Assembly: GCF_028476545.1 (NCBI RefSeq)
Contig: NW_026732709.1
Location: 74,501-138,500 of the forward strand
Direction: 5' to 3'
Length of the DNA: 64,000 nt
Source of the DNA: Physella acuta
Lineage: Eukaryota; Mollusca; Gastropoda; Physidae
Shown here one piece after another: positions 37,500-51,013 of the stretch (positions within the stretch are counted from its first letter, which is position 1; the number at the start of each line of letters is the position of its first letter). The position numbers and the translations under genes were made by a program. Under the pieces are notes generated by a model. The model was given only the letters and a program-made list of their open reading frames with translations, had not been told where the DNA came from and searched no databases.

Positions 37500-38630
37500 A
37501 CACACCTTACACTCCTACGGTAGGGGTAGTGAGTGTCGAGTGTGGGGTGGGTGGAGAAGTTTGGCGAAGATTTGTGGACTTTTTAGCGATAGGTCGTAGA
37601 CGAGTCTAAGATTAGAGCTAAGACGGTTAAGCCACTGGTTATGCAAGTTTTATGGCGTTTAGTTGGGCTAAACACTTAAACGCGGGTTAAGACACTGATT
37701 AATTAAGTTGTATGGGGTTAAGTTGGGCTAAATATAGAAACGTCAAACAAGTGGTATAGGTGAACTATTCGACTATTGTTTCCAGCCATCATATTACATG
37801 TTTTAAAATTATAAACAAGCAGTTTAAAGAGAAATTGAAAACTAAGTTTAGTTATACAATTGTACATTAGATATAATTATAATTGATGACAGCTAATTTC
37901 TAACACACTAGAAAGCCTATAAAAACGAATGAAAAGTGAAAAAGTTAAAAAAGTTACTCAATTTCAACTCACCAAAAGTTAATGACAAACAACATTCCTG
38001 ACGTCATCAATTGTAATCCATGAAAATATAAAAGGGGCTCAAGGTATCAGCCTCTGGTGGTCACCCAATGACCAACACAACAGAATAATAAGGGAACAAA
38101 TATCCTCTAACTGTCTAGTCCCACAGAAATCATCTTATAGCTGGATATACAGGCAATGTTAATTCACAGACGCCTTACACAATCAACACATTACACAATG
38201 AGCATTTAGTAGGCTAGGTCTGTATAACCGAGATCTTATAAGACACAAACAGTGAGGCATACAATACGAAATACCTACATTACATTTCCAAAGTCCTCTC
38301 AAATTTCTTTGTTTCCTTTAATATTTATTCTAAATGCATTAGCACCCACATAAATATTTCTAAAGTTCACATTAATATATCTTAATTATCTATTCCTCCT
38401 ATAAATCAAGGAAGCGAATAATTAACACAATACTTAATGAGGACTTCAAAAAGAACATTCGCGCCATATGGTACATAGATCTATAAGTTTCGTTAGATTT
38501 TTTATCAACCACAAAAATAAAATCAATTTTATTTCCACGGCCACACCGGTTTCATAAATCAACAATCATACTTTTAAAAACCTCCAATATAATCTGTGAT
38601 AATCTGCTTCAAGTTTTCGGCGAATCAAAT
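37500..38630. other. Putative MOB2 intron segment, nothing recognised
   Basis: AT-rich sequence with one TGACGTCA at 37999-38006. No coding similarity on either strand and no repeat array. Confidence 0.4.
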
Positions 38631-38639
38631 AAAAAAATG

Positions 38640-38870
38640 AAACCACAAGGCACGGCGTTTCCAAGAATTGTATCGACTGTCAACTCTCCCGCTTTTCTCG
38701 CGTCCCGTGTGAAGGTTCACTACCGCGTCTCGCGATGTCTTTTTTTGGTCCACTCGCCGCGTAGCCAGCCAGCCAACATCGGTGCGCGCATACCGCTAGA
38801 GTACATCCCCCCTTCCCACCTCGTCATTGATCGTTCCTTTAAAAGGTGGTTTCATCATGATTCAGGTAAA
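38640..38870. promoter_or_regulatory. CpG-dense block in AT-rich DNA
   Basis: About twenty CpGs fall within 230 bp (for example ccgcgtctcgcg and ggtgcgcgcat), while neighbouring kilobases have few. A donor-like site gattcag/gtaaat closes it on the plus strand at 38865. Could be an alternative promoter or first exon; the frame reading through it matches nothing I recognise. Confidence 0.3.
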
Positions 38871-40194
38871 TAATTCCAGTTAAATTTATCCGAGCAACCT
38901 GTCCCCTAGGAGGGCGAGAGTCGAGGGAGGAAGTTGTTGCGAGTTTGATGCTGACCCGTGGGGTCCAGCCACGGGGTACAGACGTGTGCTTGTCCTTGGG
39001 AGAAATTTATACCGTGGGGGTGGGGATGGGAGGTGGATGGTGAACTGCAGGTGGTGAGTAGGAGGGGAAGGGGGTGTCTGTGCCTGTGCGTGTCAGGTGT
39101 TACACGCACATTTGTGCAGTAAATGCTGACAGTTACACCACGTTTTAAGACGTTGTCAGTAAGTAAGTCACTTGTATTTATATTCATGTTTTAAAAATAA
39201 ATATTTTCAAATAAGTAGAGAATAAAAAATTTACTGGATAACAATACAGGCTGAATACAATGTAACGATGTTTGTATAGAACGCTAATTGTATAGAAAGT
39301 AATTAATTATTAATTAATTTACTTCTATTCTAATACATAATGGCTAACCACCCCCCTCCCCCACACAGAAAAAACAGGTAATTATAAAGTGTAGCTATAT
39401 ATGACCACCTGTTTGACAAAAATGTAAAGAATAATAAATCCCCCCACCCCCTAATGAAAACAAAAACAAAGCACCGCCTTCCCTCACACTAAAAAGATAA
39501 GAGCAAACACATTTTTAGACATCTTCAAATTTTTAGCATCACTTGAATGCAACAAACAAACACTTGAAGCAAGTGGCCACTGTGAGTACTTGTCCACTGA
39601 ACTATAACAACAACAACAACAGAGGAGATTAATAAAGAGAGAAAAAACCAACCACGACAACAGTTTACCAACTCTCAAGACAGTTTTACCTGTTCACGGA
39701 TGTATATCATCTTTAACCCTGGATATTATATTACACTAAAAATCCCTAAACGCGATAATAAAAAAAAAAACCGCTGGAATGTGCTATTGATAACGACCAA
39801 TTGTACATAGAGAAACCTGACTCTGTAAAATTCTTCACTAAACATTTTACTAGTCGCTCAGGTAACCTACCATATTTCTACAGTTGGTAGGTAACACTAA
39901 AAAACGACACAATAACCAAACTATAACTATCTCTATGGGCTAATAATATTACCCTTACATTAAACCTAACCGAAAATACTAAAGTACACTCTTGACATAA
40001 ATAGAACAGTAAAAAACTAAACTACTCGATACCACCTTCCTGCTATAAGACACATCCTCCTTACCACACGATCAAATTCTTATCTATTACTTTACAATAT
40101 TTTTTTCATTACTATATTATAGCCTGATCAAATCTTTTAAACTACTATTTAACAACTTTAAAATTCTTAACAATCTTTAAGGTACACATTTATG

Positions 40195-40420
40195 CTCTAC
40201 AAGTGAACACAACATGAAAGCACAACGTATGAAAAGTAGCGCATGAGAACATACCATCAAGAAACCAAGGTATGAAAAGTGGTCCATGTGAACACACCAT
40301 AAAAACACAACGTATGAAAAGTAGCGCATGAGAACACACCATGAAAGCACAACGTATGAAAAGTAGCCCATGAGAACACACCATGAAAGCAAAACGTTTG
40401 AAAAAGTGGCCCAAGAAAGT
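40195..40420. repeat. Minisatellite, unit about 40-42 bp, about 5 copies
   Basis: Units of gaacacaccatgaaagcaca followed by acgtatgaaaagtagcgcat. The flanking 38900-40190 and 40620-42420 contain no recognised feature. Confidence 0.9.
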
Positions 40421-42429
40421 TTGAGTAAAGTGACGGTGAAGTGGCCTAAGCCCCCTGGCTATCACCTGTCATTAAGTCAACTACGTCCCACCATTACCTC
40501 GATGTTTATTAGTCACGTGACCCCCACACCCCACCCCGGGCGCAAGACTCGCCTGTATCTAACACAACCATCAGCTCCTAGATCAGTCAAGACATACTTT
40601 CCACCGTTTCATCAATAACTTTAATACCAAGAACAATTAACATCATGGGTTTTCGGACCTGAGTAACATAAAATTGAAAAAAAGGCGTAGAATAGAAGGT
40701 AAATAAGGCTGAGAGGGGAGGTAATGGACTATCATTGACTGTATCGTCTTTTACTGCAATACGCGTAGTATGGGAAGGAAAGTTAACAAGGGAGGTAACA
40801 ACTTCACAGGGAGGTAACAGAACTCTCAAATATTAACAGACTTGCGTCTCGTATTTTCTCTCGAAGCCCAGAAAGTGCAGAGCCTAGTTAAATAGAAGAA
40901 ATATGACGAACTCCCCCGTCCCCTCCCCACCAATCCAACCACCGAGCAAAGCTGCACCCGACCCGGGGGTAATCAGGCTTCACGTAGGAAGTTAGGTGAG
41001 GAAACCAATCAGATACCATATCACCTACAGCTGGCTAAAACGATATTGTAGAGGGGGGAAAAATCAATTTCCACCCCTCCGTTTCGCACCAAATACGAAA
41101 GCATCAACTATCGTTTAAATTACATTAATTATTAATTTAAAACACACAAACCTCATCCAATCCATACTCAAGGTTTTCACATATTAATGACCTATCACAC
41201 TATTAAAAAACAACACTATATTTTTTACTCCCCTTTAGTGTACAATTATTCCCCTTCGAACAACAATCATACAGGCAAGTTCACAATAACCATCAACATC
41301 GTTCAGCTAGCATACTTTAAATTAAAATGTGTTTGAAAAAAATTGAATTAAAACACAAAGACATTGTTTAAAAATACAACAAAAGGCAGTTGAAAAACAG
41401 GTCCTTAAAACAGGATATGACGTAACACCGGATAACAGCACTGTGCAAATTGATTTAAGGGGGAAAACGGGTGCCTCGACACACGGGGTTATATGCACTA
41501 GTTCGGGGATGTTAAGTTAATGATGGTAAACTTTCTGCCTGGGGTGGCGAGGGGGGAGGGGGGGTAGTGTTTACCGGGCCGACATCGAGCCACTGGTGAC
41601 AGTCTTTACAGGGCTGTTTCAAGTTCCTCAAGGGTTTTTCAACATACCGTCCGTGTGACTTAATAGCCGCGAGCCTATCGACGTATTGGTGATATAACCA
41701 TGAGCTTATAGTCGTGTAGGGGATACAGGTAGTGTAGTTGATATAACCACGAGCTTATTGCGTGTGATATCACGATAAGCCGAATACCGCTGTGGTGTAG
41801 GTGAACTGATCAAAAGGAAGCGTCATATCAATCTAAGTCCCAATCCAATCGTATAGCCAGAGATTATTTCAGCTAATTTCTTGTCACGCCCGCAATGAGA
41901 ACCAGTGTTGGTAGTCCAACAGCGTAGCTAAACATCTTAAAACAGGCACCAAACATGTCATTTTCCTGACCATATTTAAATGTATATAGAGAGCACGGAC
42001 TCTAAGTACACGTCTCTGTTGGTACCCATTCTCTAGCATAATCCCATGCCGTTTACACAACTCAAGTTTGCTGTTTTGATACGAAGCCACTACCGAATGC
42101 CACAACCTATCTACAGCCCTGTCTCTATATCAGAACCTACACGACATGAGTACATCTCACTTAGTACACAGCAAGGCTTTACGACGTCCTTAAATCACAT
42201 TAGTTAATCCCAGACAATTTCCTACTTCAATACATCACATTCACTAACAAGCGACACCTCCCCCACTAATAGACAGCTGCAACAGCTTACCGTAAATAAC
42301 GCAATAAAAGCAAAGGTGGAAGTTAAACACAACCGCATCTTGTGGGTTTCTGGTGCATGATACTATTTTCCTAACAGTATACAAAAAAGCTCAGACATGT
42401 CAACTGACAATGATCTCATGACATATGAC

Positions 42430-42990
42430 GGTGCCACATGTCAACCGACGGTGCCACATGTCAGATGACGGTGCTACATGTCAGATGACGGTGCCACATG
42501 TCAGATGACGGTGCCACATGTCAGATGACGGTGCCCCCGTGTCAGATGACGGTACACATGTCAGATGACGGTACACATGTCAGATGACGGTACACATGTC
42601 AGATGACGGTACACATGTCAGATGACGGTACACATGTCAGATGACGGTACACATGTCAGATGACGGTGCCACATGTCAGATGACGGTACACATGTCAGAT
42701 GACGGTACACATGTCAGATGACGGTACACATGTCAGATGACGGTGCCACATGTCAGATGACGGTACACATGTCAGATGACGGTGCCACATGTCAGATGAC
42801 GATGCCCACATGTCATATGACGGTACACATGTCAGATGACGGTGCCCCCGTGTCAGATGACGGTGCCCACATGTCAGATGACGGTACACATGTCAGATGA
42901 CGATGCCCACATGTCATATGACGATGCCCACATGTCATATGACGATGCCCACATGTCAGATGACCGTGACCCCATATCTGATGACGGTGC
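42430..42990. repeat. 19-22-bp minisatellite, about 28 copies
   Basis: Unit catgtcagatgacggtaca, alternating with variants gtgcca and gtgccc. Each copy carries a TGACG half-site. Open frames here are array artefacts. Confidence 0.95.
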
Positions 42991-43139
42991 CCCCTACAGT
43001 TCAGAAAACTGTGCACCAACATCGACATAAAATACCAACATGCACTTATCTACAGCCACAACATACCCTTACCTAGAAACACCCAAGGCGCCGGTGCACC
43101 CCCCCCCCCCATGTACCAATACAAGTTTACCACATTACA

Positions 43140-43333
43140 TAACGCCCCCACGACATCCTACGATGGTGATGGAGTGCTCCACACGAGCACCACATCCAGA
43201 CGAGCACCGGGCGACAGACCTTAATTACCTCAGCTTCCCACCAGGCAGGTCACAGAGTGCACGTGCCACAAGCAATGTCTTGCACGAGGCCCGTGAGCAG
43301 CTAAGGACGGCGCTAGAAGGGGGAAGCAGGTAA
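43140..43333 (+). other. Candidate unassigned exon region
   Basis: A GC-richer stretch is open on the plus strand, reading ...RSQSARATSNVLHEAREQLR and TALEGGSR up to a donor-like gtaaaa after position 43330. I do not recognise a family. On the minus strand the same stretch has a strong acceptor (cttcccccttctag), an 84-bp body 43312-43229 and a donor gtaatt. That body has phase 2 at both ends, which would fit as an in-frame cassette between the first two MOB2 exons. Neither reading can be proven here. Confidence 0.2.
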
Positions 43334-44874
43334 AACTCTGGTCCGTGGCACTGTGATGGTGTTCTCTATTAGCCCGGCCTGAGAATATCAATGCATCATG
43401 TGCTCGTGTCAAAACACGCAGGGAAAGGTTGCAAGAGAAGAAGAAAAAAACACACAAATGCATTATTTGACTTGCTTGAGTTATTTTTTTTCTTCTATAC
43501 CTGCTTAAGTTTTACGTACACCTAATCTTTCCGGCATGCCCGTGTTGTTTTTTATTTTGTGTAGCGTAGGTTGTTAAATAATTAGAAGTAACAAATCTTT
43601 GAAGGGCGTTGACACTAACCAATTTAGAATAATGCCATACATTTTTTAACACAATACGCGGAACATTTGTTTAATAATGAATGCCGGTGAACGGAAACAA
43701 GACGATTAAATAAATGAACAATTAAATACAATCTTGAACCCACCCACATTATTTTTTTTAAAAAAGAAAGGAAACGACTGCTATAGTTTTTGAAAAATCC
43801 ACTTTCTTCACTCCGTACCTAGATTTTTTTTAAGCCGTCCATACTAATTTTCAATATTTTCATTGAATCAACATGACCGAGCTAACTGCCCGAAACTCGC
43901 TACTGATCACAACACGGCGACTGACAGACTAAGGATTTATTAAGCCGAGACTTGACTTTCGCAAATATTCCGAGGGCATCAAGAACAGGCACTTGACATT
44001 GACTTGACTGGCAACAGAAGGAGCTAGCAGGAGCTAAAGACAGGTGGGTTACACCACACTACGCCACCAGTCTGATGAGCGTCTCGGCAAACACAATTAC
44101 ACTGATGCGCATCGAAATTTCCACTCATCAAAACCTACAGAGCACAACTCGCCTAAATGGAGTATACTCGACTACGTATGTTGCGCGGGTTCCGCCTTTA
44201 AAAACTCGGGGCCAGAGTTAATTGTATTAGAAAGACTGCAAACAAAGTTTGTAAATATCAAGTTAATGCGCGCGCATGCTGCTCCGTGGCAGGTGGTAAC
44301 AATCAAGTTTTGTTGATGGAAACTTTCTGGCCTAAATAAACTCATTTGGTATCATATGGTAGAGATCGCTGGTGTCTGGGTTATTTTTAGAGATCTGCGG
44401 GTTTTTCTTGTGGAGCCATATATCATTAAGAGAGAACAAAGAAAATGGGGGTAAGACAAGCTACTCTCAATCAGCCCTGAGGGTGGACATTGGACATCAG
44501 TCTTGTGATGGAGGAGACGGCGAGCAGTAAATAATCGTTGGAAATAACTAAAGACTTGCCGTTTTTACAAGTTAAATACGATGGGTGACTTTTTCATTTG
44601 AAATTTTCTACATTTATACTCAAGAGTATAACTTTACTAACAATTCGTCTAGAGGTCCTACACTTATTCAATCCACTAAAATCAGTCCACACTACATTCA
44701 TGTATTAGAAAATGTGTACTCAGCGACTATTCACCCCAGTATTAAGCCCTCTCTACACGTATGACGTGGCCTCCATACAACATGACGTGGACCCGTGTGT
44801 CCGGGGCCACTTGTCCCTTTGTCCCACACTTCAGGCCAGGGAAAACAAACCCGTGCGGTCGTCTTAGACAGCAT

Positions 44875-44905
44875 GACCTTGACAAACACCAAGGTCATGA
44901 CCTTG
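44875..44905. promoter_or_regulatory. Nuclear-receptor-type palindrome
   Basis: Perfect 16-bp palindrome CAAGGTCATGACCTTG at 44890-44905, with another TGACCTTGA half-site starting at 44875. TCAAGGTCA is the extended half-site known for ERR, SF-1/FTZ-F1 and ROR-type receptors. Function here is inferred from sequence alone. Confidence 0.35.
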
Positions 44906-46223
44906 ACACGTCACGATGTCACAAAATTAGTGTTAAGGTCGAAATACTTTACCCAGCTGGTAATATAATATGCAGAGGTTATATGATATCACGTCTACAT
45001 ACGCTGGAGATTAGTGGTGATTAAATAATCCCTAAACAAAACGAGCATTCTCAAGCTAACAAACTTTACAGTCGTCACCAACTTCTATACTGTATACAAT
45101 GTCAGACCGGCACCTAAGGGAGAGAACAGTGGGAAGCAAAGACAAGGGAGGTAATCAAGTCGTTTGTATATTCAACAGGGTAGAAGTAACGTCACAACTT
45201 TGATCAACAGGTGAATCAACAGACACCGGTGCCAATTAACCGACAACGGGTGATGACGTCAGAAGGACGAGCTCTGATGTGACGCGTGAGATACTTTTCG
45301 CGTGGGCGGACACACTTTTAAAACTTTCCATCTTTTAAACACAAATCCTTTCGAAAAAACAAAAAAGATCAAGAACATCGTACGTCAAGAATTAATATTT
45401 TCAATCCATGTTAATCTTTTAAAAATAAACTCATCTTTAAAAAACACTCAGTTTCAAAACAAAAACGCGTTGTTTTTTTTTTATTTTTTATTTACAAATA
45501 ACTCATCTTTTGAAAGACAATCTTTGAAATTAAACTCATCCTTTAAATAACACACATAAAGTAAATGAAGCTTTAAGAAATAGCCAGCGCACTAGAGTGA
45601 CAAAATTTATTTTTGAAAACTACCTAGATCTAGAAGCAACCCTAAACATCAGTTCTCATATTCTTAATGATTTCTCTACAGAAATTCTAGATCTCTTCGT
45701 GTGTGTATTAAAGAACTTCTCTCGTATAATTACTTCCCCGATGCAAGAGTTCGTTCCCCTTCTCACTCGTGAATCAAAGAGATTTTAAACGATCTGCCGC
45801 CACAGAGCCTGGAATTATCGCCCTTGATCCCACGATCCTATAACAAGCACGGACGTCCCCCCAATCATATTAAATTAGTATTGTTATCCATTAAAAAGTT
45901 CGCGGCTGTGTTAAAAATTAGCTTTGATAATTAGCAAATCAGAGAACTCAAAAAAATAAAAATGAAAGCTGTAAATGATGTAACCAGTGATAAAGAGACG
46001 TGATGAAACACGAATACTGACCTGGACTTTCGCGCGTTAATTTAGTTAAAGATTTCATTTAAGTTCGAGCAAAAAGTATGACGTGGGCAGCAACATACAC
46101 TGGCAATTAGTTCAAAGCATCGCCATAACTGCAAGTCCTTAAACTTTAGGCATTTCAGTGCAGGGCTATACAGTTTTAGATATAATTTGGACATATGGAT
46201 GCTATTTGTATAGGCCCTATCAG

Positions 46224-46228
<5 letters not shown>

Positions 46229-46291
<63 letters not shown>

Positions 46292-46300
46292 ATATATATT
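46229..46300. repeat. (AT)n microsatellite
   Basis: Long AT run with a few TTT interruptions. The segments 43500-46220 and 46320-46980 otherwise hold no recognised gene. Confidence 0.97.
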
Positions 46301-46992
46301 TATATATAACGTGTATCGATGTATCAATTTTATACTTCACAGAAATACATTGAACTGATTCTGATGAAGGACATTTTGTCCCACTAACTACCTAAACGTC
46401 CCCTGAACTTTAACCCGTGCCAATGATGCAGTATATCTTGGTGTGCCAGCAATAACCATAAAACATTACGCAAGTACTACCGTCGTAGCAAAAGCTATAA
46501 ATAACAATTTAAACAAAACAGCTTCTAAAAATAACTCTGCCCACAAATTTAAATACAATACAACCAAGAAGAAAAAAAACCCGACCACAAATGGGTTGTT
46601 TTGTTTGTTTTTTTTGTTTCGTTTCATAAATCGGATTGAATTATTTATAACCCCGCCTGCAGAAAAAAAAATCATACAACAAGCCACGTGGGCCAGGAAA
46701 TGGAAAGATACGATGTCGTCTTCCGGTCACGTGATTGACAGAAGAAAGATTCTATATGTAGCAACAGCGCCACCTGTCGTGTGAGGGCGTGCTGGTGGGG
46801 AAGTCAGCAAGATTTCTTAAACTTCTGGGTCCGGGTAAGTCAAGAGAAACTCGGTTGTCTAGGAGCGAAACAATCTGGTCTGAAACACGACATAGACAAG
46901 TGACGGGAGACAACGCAGCTTCCCTGAATACCAAACTATTTGCTATAGGACAGGATATGGGGGTTGAACAATACTTCACGTTGTACTTCAAA

Positions 46993-47475
46993 CCAACTCT
47001 GACTGGTAGAGCATATACACTGACCAATAGAGCCAATATATTGCTCAGTAGAACCTATACATTGACCAGCAGAACCTATATATTGTCCAGTAGAATCTAT
47101 ACATTGACCAGTAGAACCTATATATTGTCCAGTAGAATCTATACATTGACCAGTAGAACCTATATATTGTCCAGTAGAATCTATACATTGACCAGTAGAA
47201 CCTATATATTGTAAAGTAAAATCTATACATTGACCAGCAGAACCTATAATTTGTCCAATAGAACCTATACATTGACCAGCAGAACCTATAATTTGTCCAA
47301 TAGAACCTATACATTGACCAGTAGAACCTATAATTTGTCCAATAGAACCTATTCACCGACCAGTCGATCCTATACATTGACCAGTATAACCAATTTATTG
47401 ACCATTATAGCTTATAAATTGACCAATATAACCTATACATTGACCAGTATAACCTACATGTTGACAATATGAACC
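46993..47475. repeat. 21/42-bp minisatellite, about 23 half-units
   Basis: Alternating cattgaccagtagaacctat and attgtccagtagaatctat units form a 42-bp higher-order period. Long frames on both strands derive from this. Confidence 0.95.
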
Positions 47476-47479
47476 CTGT

Positions 47480-48162
47480 ACATTGTTACAAAAACCCTAT
47501 GAATCGACCAGCAGAAAGTTCACAACACCACCTGAAAAGTATTCTCACGTACGTTATGCACACATCCAAAACAGCGCTACGCGGAGAGAGCAAACGATTT
47601 GAAAATAAACAATTTGATTTCAGTTTTGAACCAACCACCACTTGAGATATGTCTAGACCGAACACTAGTTGCCAGCTATTCGAGTGTCTGAGCAAACATA
47701 AAAACTTCCCAACAAACGGAGGTGTTTGTGTTTTTAAAGACAATACGTTTTTTAAAACATCAATACAAGTTTTATGTAAGGCAGACAACAAAAACCATTA
47801 ACTAGTATCTAAAAATAGTCTGAGTTAACTCCTTGGGGAGAGAAAGAACAATAAAGTATATTTTATGAAAAGAAATGTATACTAAAGTAGAATATAAATC
47901 TCAAATATGCGTTAGGATGGATACACAAAACATGGTAACACTTGGGCTTTCTAGGCTGGTCCTAGATATACACGCCCATTGTGTATTTTACTAGAAAATA
48001 ACGCCAACCTGGGCAGACCGACCCCCTCCACCCTACCTTAGCGACGCCATTGTAGTTAAAAGTAAGGAACTTTCTTGATAGATATGCTCATCAAAGACTA
48101 GACCCGTCACCGTAGTATGAACGATCTACAAAACAAGTTAAAATAATCGTGTCTACACACAG

Positions 48163-48193
<31 letters not shown>

Positions 48194-49300
48194 AGATTGC
48201 AAAATTATGTTTTTCCGTATCAGTGAGATGTAAAACGTCGAGATTTGTCAAAATCTCGATTTTTTTTTTGCACGATTACAAGACTTTCTCTATACTTCGT
48301 ATATACGAGAAAGTAAAAATGTAAGTCCAAGAAAGAAGCAAGGGCGACAACCACGCGAGTTGAGTTCTCCAGCCCTTCCCACAGTCCTGTGGTATAGGGG
48401 ACGCAAGCAACAGATCAATGCTGGTGACATTTTTACGTACAGAAACTAATGGAGTTTTTTTTTTTTTAAATCTAGTTTTATTTTAGTTTCCATTTATTTT
48501 TTCAACCACGCAAAGGACGTTTTATTTAACAAAGACGTCACTCTGAGCCGTTGTCTTGTTAAGGCTGAAATAACGTGGGGCGACACCCCCCCCCTCGCCT
48601 TCCTTATACTGGACTCTAATGCTCCATGATTGGCTTCTTCTTCCAACACCCACTGTTTCATACACTTCCTCCTCACGAGGTGGGGAGATAATTTACAGGG
48701 TAACACGTCAGGCCTTTCTTGGTTCCTCTCAGGGGCGGTAATCGCGGTGAATTTACAAGGCAGAGTGGTCGTTACTTGCAGCGTGAGCTAATAACGTCTA
48801 TCAATTACTAAATAACAACGTCTGGCCTTTTTTTATGTACAAAACTACGTCCATTAGATCAATAACTAAATAGCCACGTCTGATATTTTTATGTACAAAC
48901 CTACCTCCATTAGATATTTAGAACTGTTAAACAATTCAATAGATTATACAACATGTTTCACCATAAAATAGATTTTCATACCTGGCTAAACCATGTAATA
49001 ATTTTATAGCACGTCTAACCATTTGTGTACTTTACCAACGACAAAAACTATTTCTACCAACCTACATGCTATTTCCATCTCCTGTCAAAAGAAAAGAATC
49101 CAATACATTATCGTCCGTCTTAAAATTTTTTTTATCTTTGATCATAATGCTAATCTTAGAATAAGGAAACACTGGGACTTTCTTTAAAGCTACCAGACAG
49201 CTTTTATATAAAAATGCTCAAACAATAACGTTGTTAAAATATGAACTACAAACTTTAAAACGAAACAAAGTGAGCGAAATAAAAGAAAGACGACGGAGTT
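47480..49300. other. Putative MOB2 intron segment
   Basis: AT-rich sequence with the hairpin-ended repeat copy at 48146-48318. No exon recognised. Confidence 0.4.
48146..48318 (+). mobile_element. Dispersed repeat with twin 3' hairpins, copy 2 (3' part)
   Basis: About 170 bp match 32401-32571 at roughly 95% outside the CA tract, including both hairpins (terminal one at 48283-48314). The upstream half-repeats are absent, as in a 5'-truncated retroposon. Confidence 0.7.
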
Positions 49301-50224
49301 TTTCTTGGCATCCCATCTTTGTAATGGAGTGTACAAGTGGCTTCCTACATTCGGTCTAGGACCAGCCCCACAAGCACCGTGTCAAGACCATAACCGAGCG
49401 TACGGTAGTGGAGGGGGGGGGGGAATGGAGACAGAGTGTCAATATTTCTCGTGGGTCGCTGGCGGTTACTTCACAAGTGGTACAGGGTCAAAGATGGTGA
49501 AGGTGAATGGTAAGACTGGTCACTGGCTTAACGGATACTTTCTATTATTACCTCAACCCATTTTTTTTCTCTTTACGTATATCCATTGCACATAAAACTA
49601 AGGGTCATGACCTTACAAAGCTCAATACAAGGACTCAATCGCCCGAACCAACAGGACACCACCATAAAAGCATACCACGGCTGTACTGAACAAACCCAAC
49701 AGTTTCATACAGCTCTAGGTACGGATGGGAACAACATAGGAATGCAAGGGGACGGACTGCCCCAGCTATTATCACTGCCACACAGCAATGAACTCGCGAT
49801 GGCAGAGAAAAAAATCTATACACTCTTACAGACGTTCTTCAAACCCATCTCTTCAATAAACTAAATTAATATTCTTCCAGAAGAATTTGCGTGGTAAATT
49901 AGTCACAAAACAAAAGGACGTCGCATTTAGATCATATAACAAATGTGAAAAGCACATGTCAACAAAGTTTTACAGTATAAAAAATGTGAAATCAATCTTG
50001 GAGTCTCGTCCACCAAATGCACACAGCTCAAGTTATTATCTTCACAAAGACCTAATGTAAATGTCATTTGCTCGTTGTTTTTTAGGTGCTGGTTTTTAAC
50101 TGTAAGTATATTCTAAAAATAGAATAGTTTAAAAAAAAAATCTAACGATGCCAAGTTTGGTACTGAAAGTGTGCCAGGATCTGGTCACGTGATGAGCAGC
50201 TAGTTCATGTGTCCCGTGTAACAC

Positions 50225-50300
50225 CAAGACAGCTGCCACGACACACCGTGTGACGGCTACACACCGTGTGATGGCTACACACCATGTGACGGCTACACAC
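50225..50300. repeat. 18-bp minisatellite, about 4 copies
   Basis: Unit acaccgtgtgacggctac. Segment 49300-50220 contains one G-rich stretch near 49410 and no recognised gene. Confidence 0.85.
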
Positions 50301-50563
50301 ACTAGGCACGTCATACCGAGCACAGCTTTAGATCCTCTGTGTAAATCGCGCATTCCTTTACAGGATTAACCAACATGCACATGAAAAGCGAGCACTTAGA
50401 AAGAGACGCGCAACAGCTGGTGTTGACAAAATTCCCCATACAAAACTATCACTCAATAGCAGGCGTATCAACGCAGGGCTAGATGAATATTATGATCAAT
50501 ACATTATATACATTTCGTGCAGAATATTATTACAAAGCGAAATATAAAATGTTGTATTTGATT

Positions 50564-50570
<7 letters not shown>

Positions 50571-50650
<80 letters not shown>
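50571..50650. repeat. (AT)n microsatellite
   Basis: About 38 AT dinucleotides flanked by acatacat-type sequence; it generates a false Ile-Tyr repeat frame on both strands. Confidence 0.98.
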
Positions 50651-50652
<2 letters not shown>

Positions 50653-51013
50653 CAGACATGTAAGTATATATACATGCATATATACATGTGTATCAAGTTC
50701 ACCCTGTGTAAACAACAAGACATGTGTACACAAAGTTTAAAGTACATGTAGAGTACACGGCCATAGTCCAAGAGTCCCACGTTGTTTGATGTAGCTCTGT
50801 ACCCAACCACTCGTCTATTTTTAGCCCAACCTTTACGCCTTTATATTTATAGCAGCTTGCGGTGATAGATCATGTGGTGTATTGGGTTTCAAGGACCTCC
50901 CTGCAATGATCGAGATAATCGAAAACAAGCAAGTCGTGACCAGCTTACTATCCCAACCCAAAGCCTCTACACCAGTTACTGTTGTTTTTAAAGTCTAAGT
51001 AATACACAACAAT

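Noticed and set aside
44044-44316. 90-residue plus-strand frame
   Set aside because: No motif, no splice context; typical of chance frames in this window.
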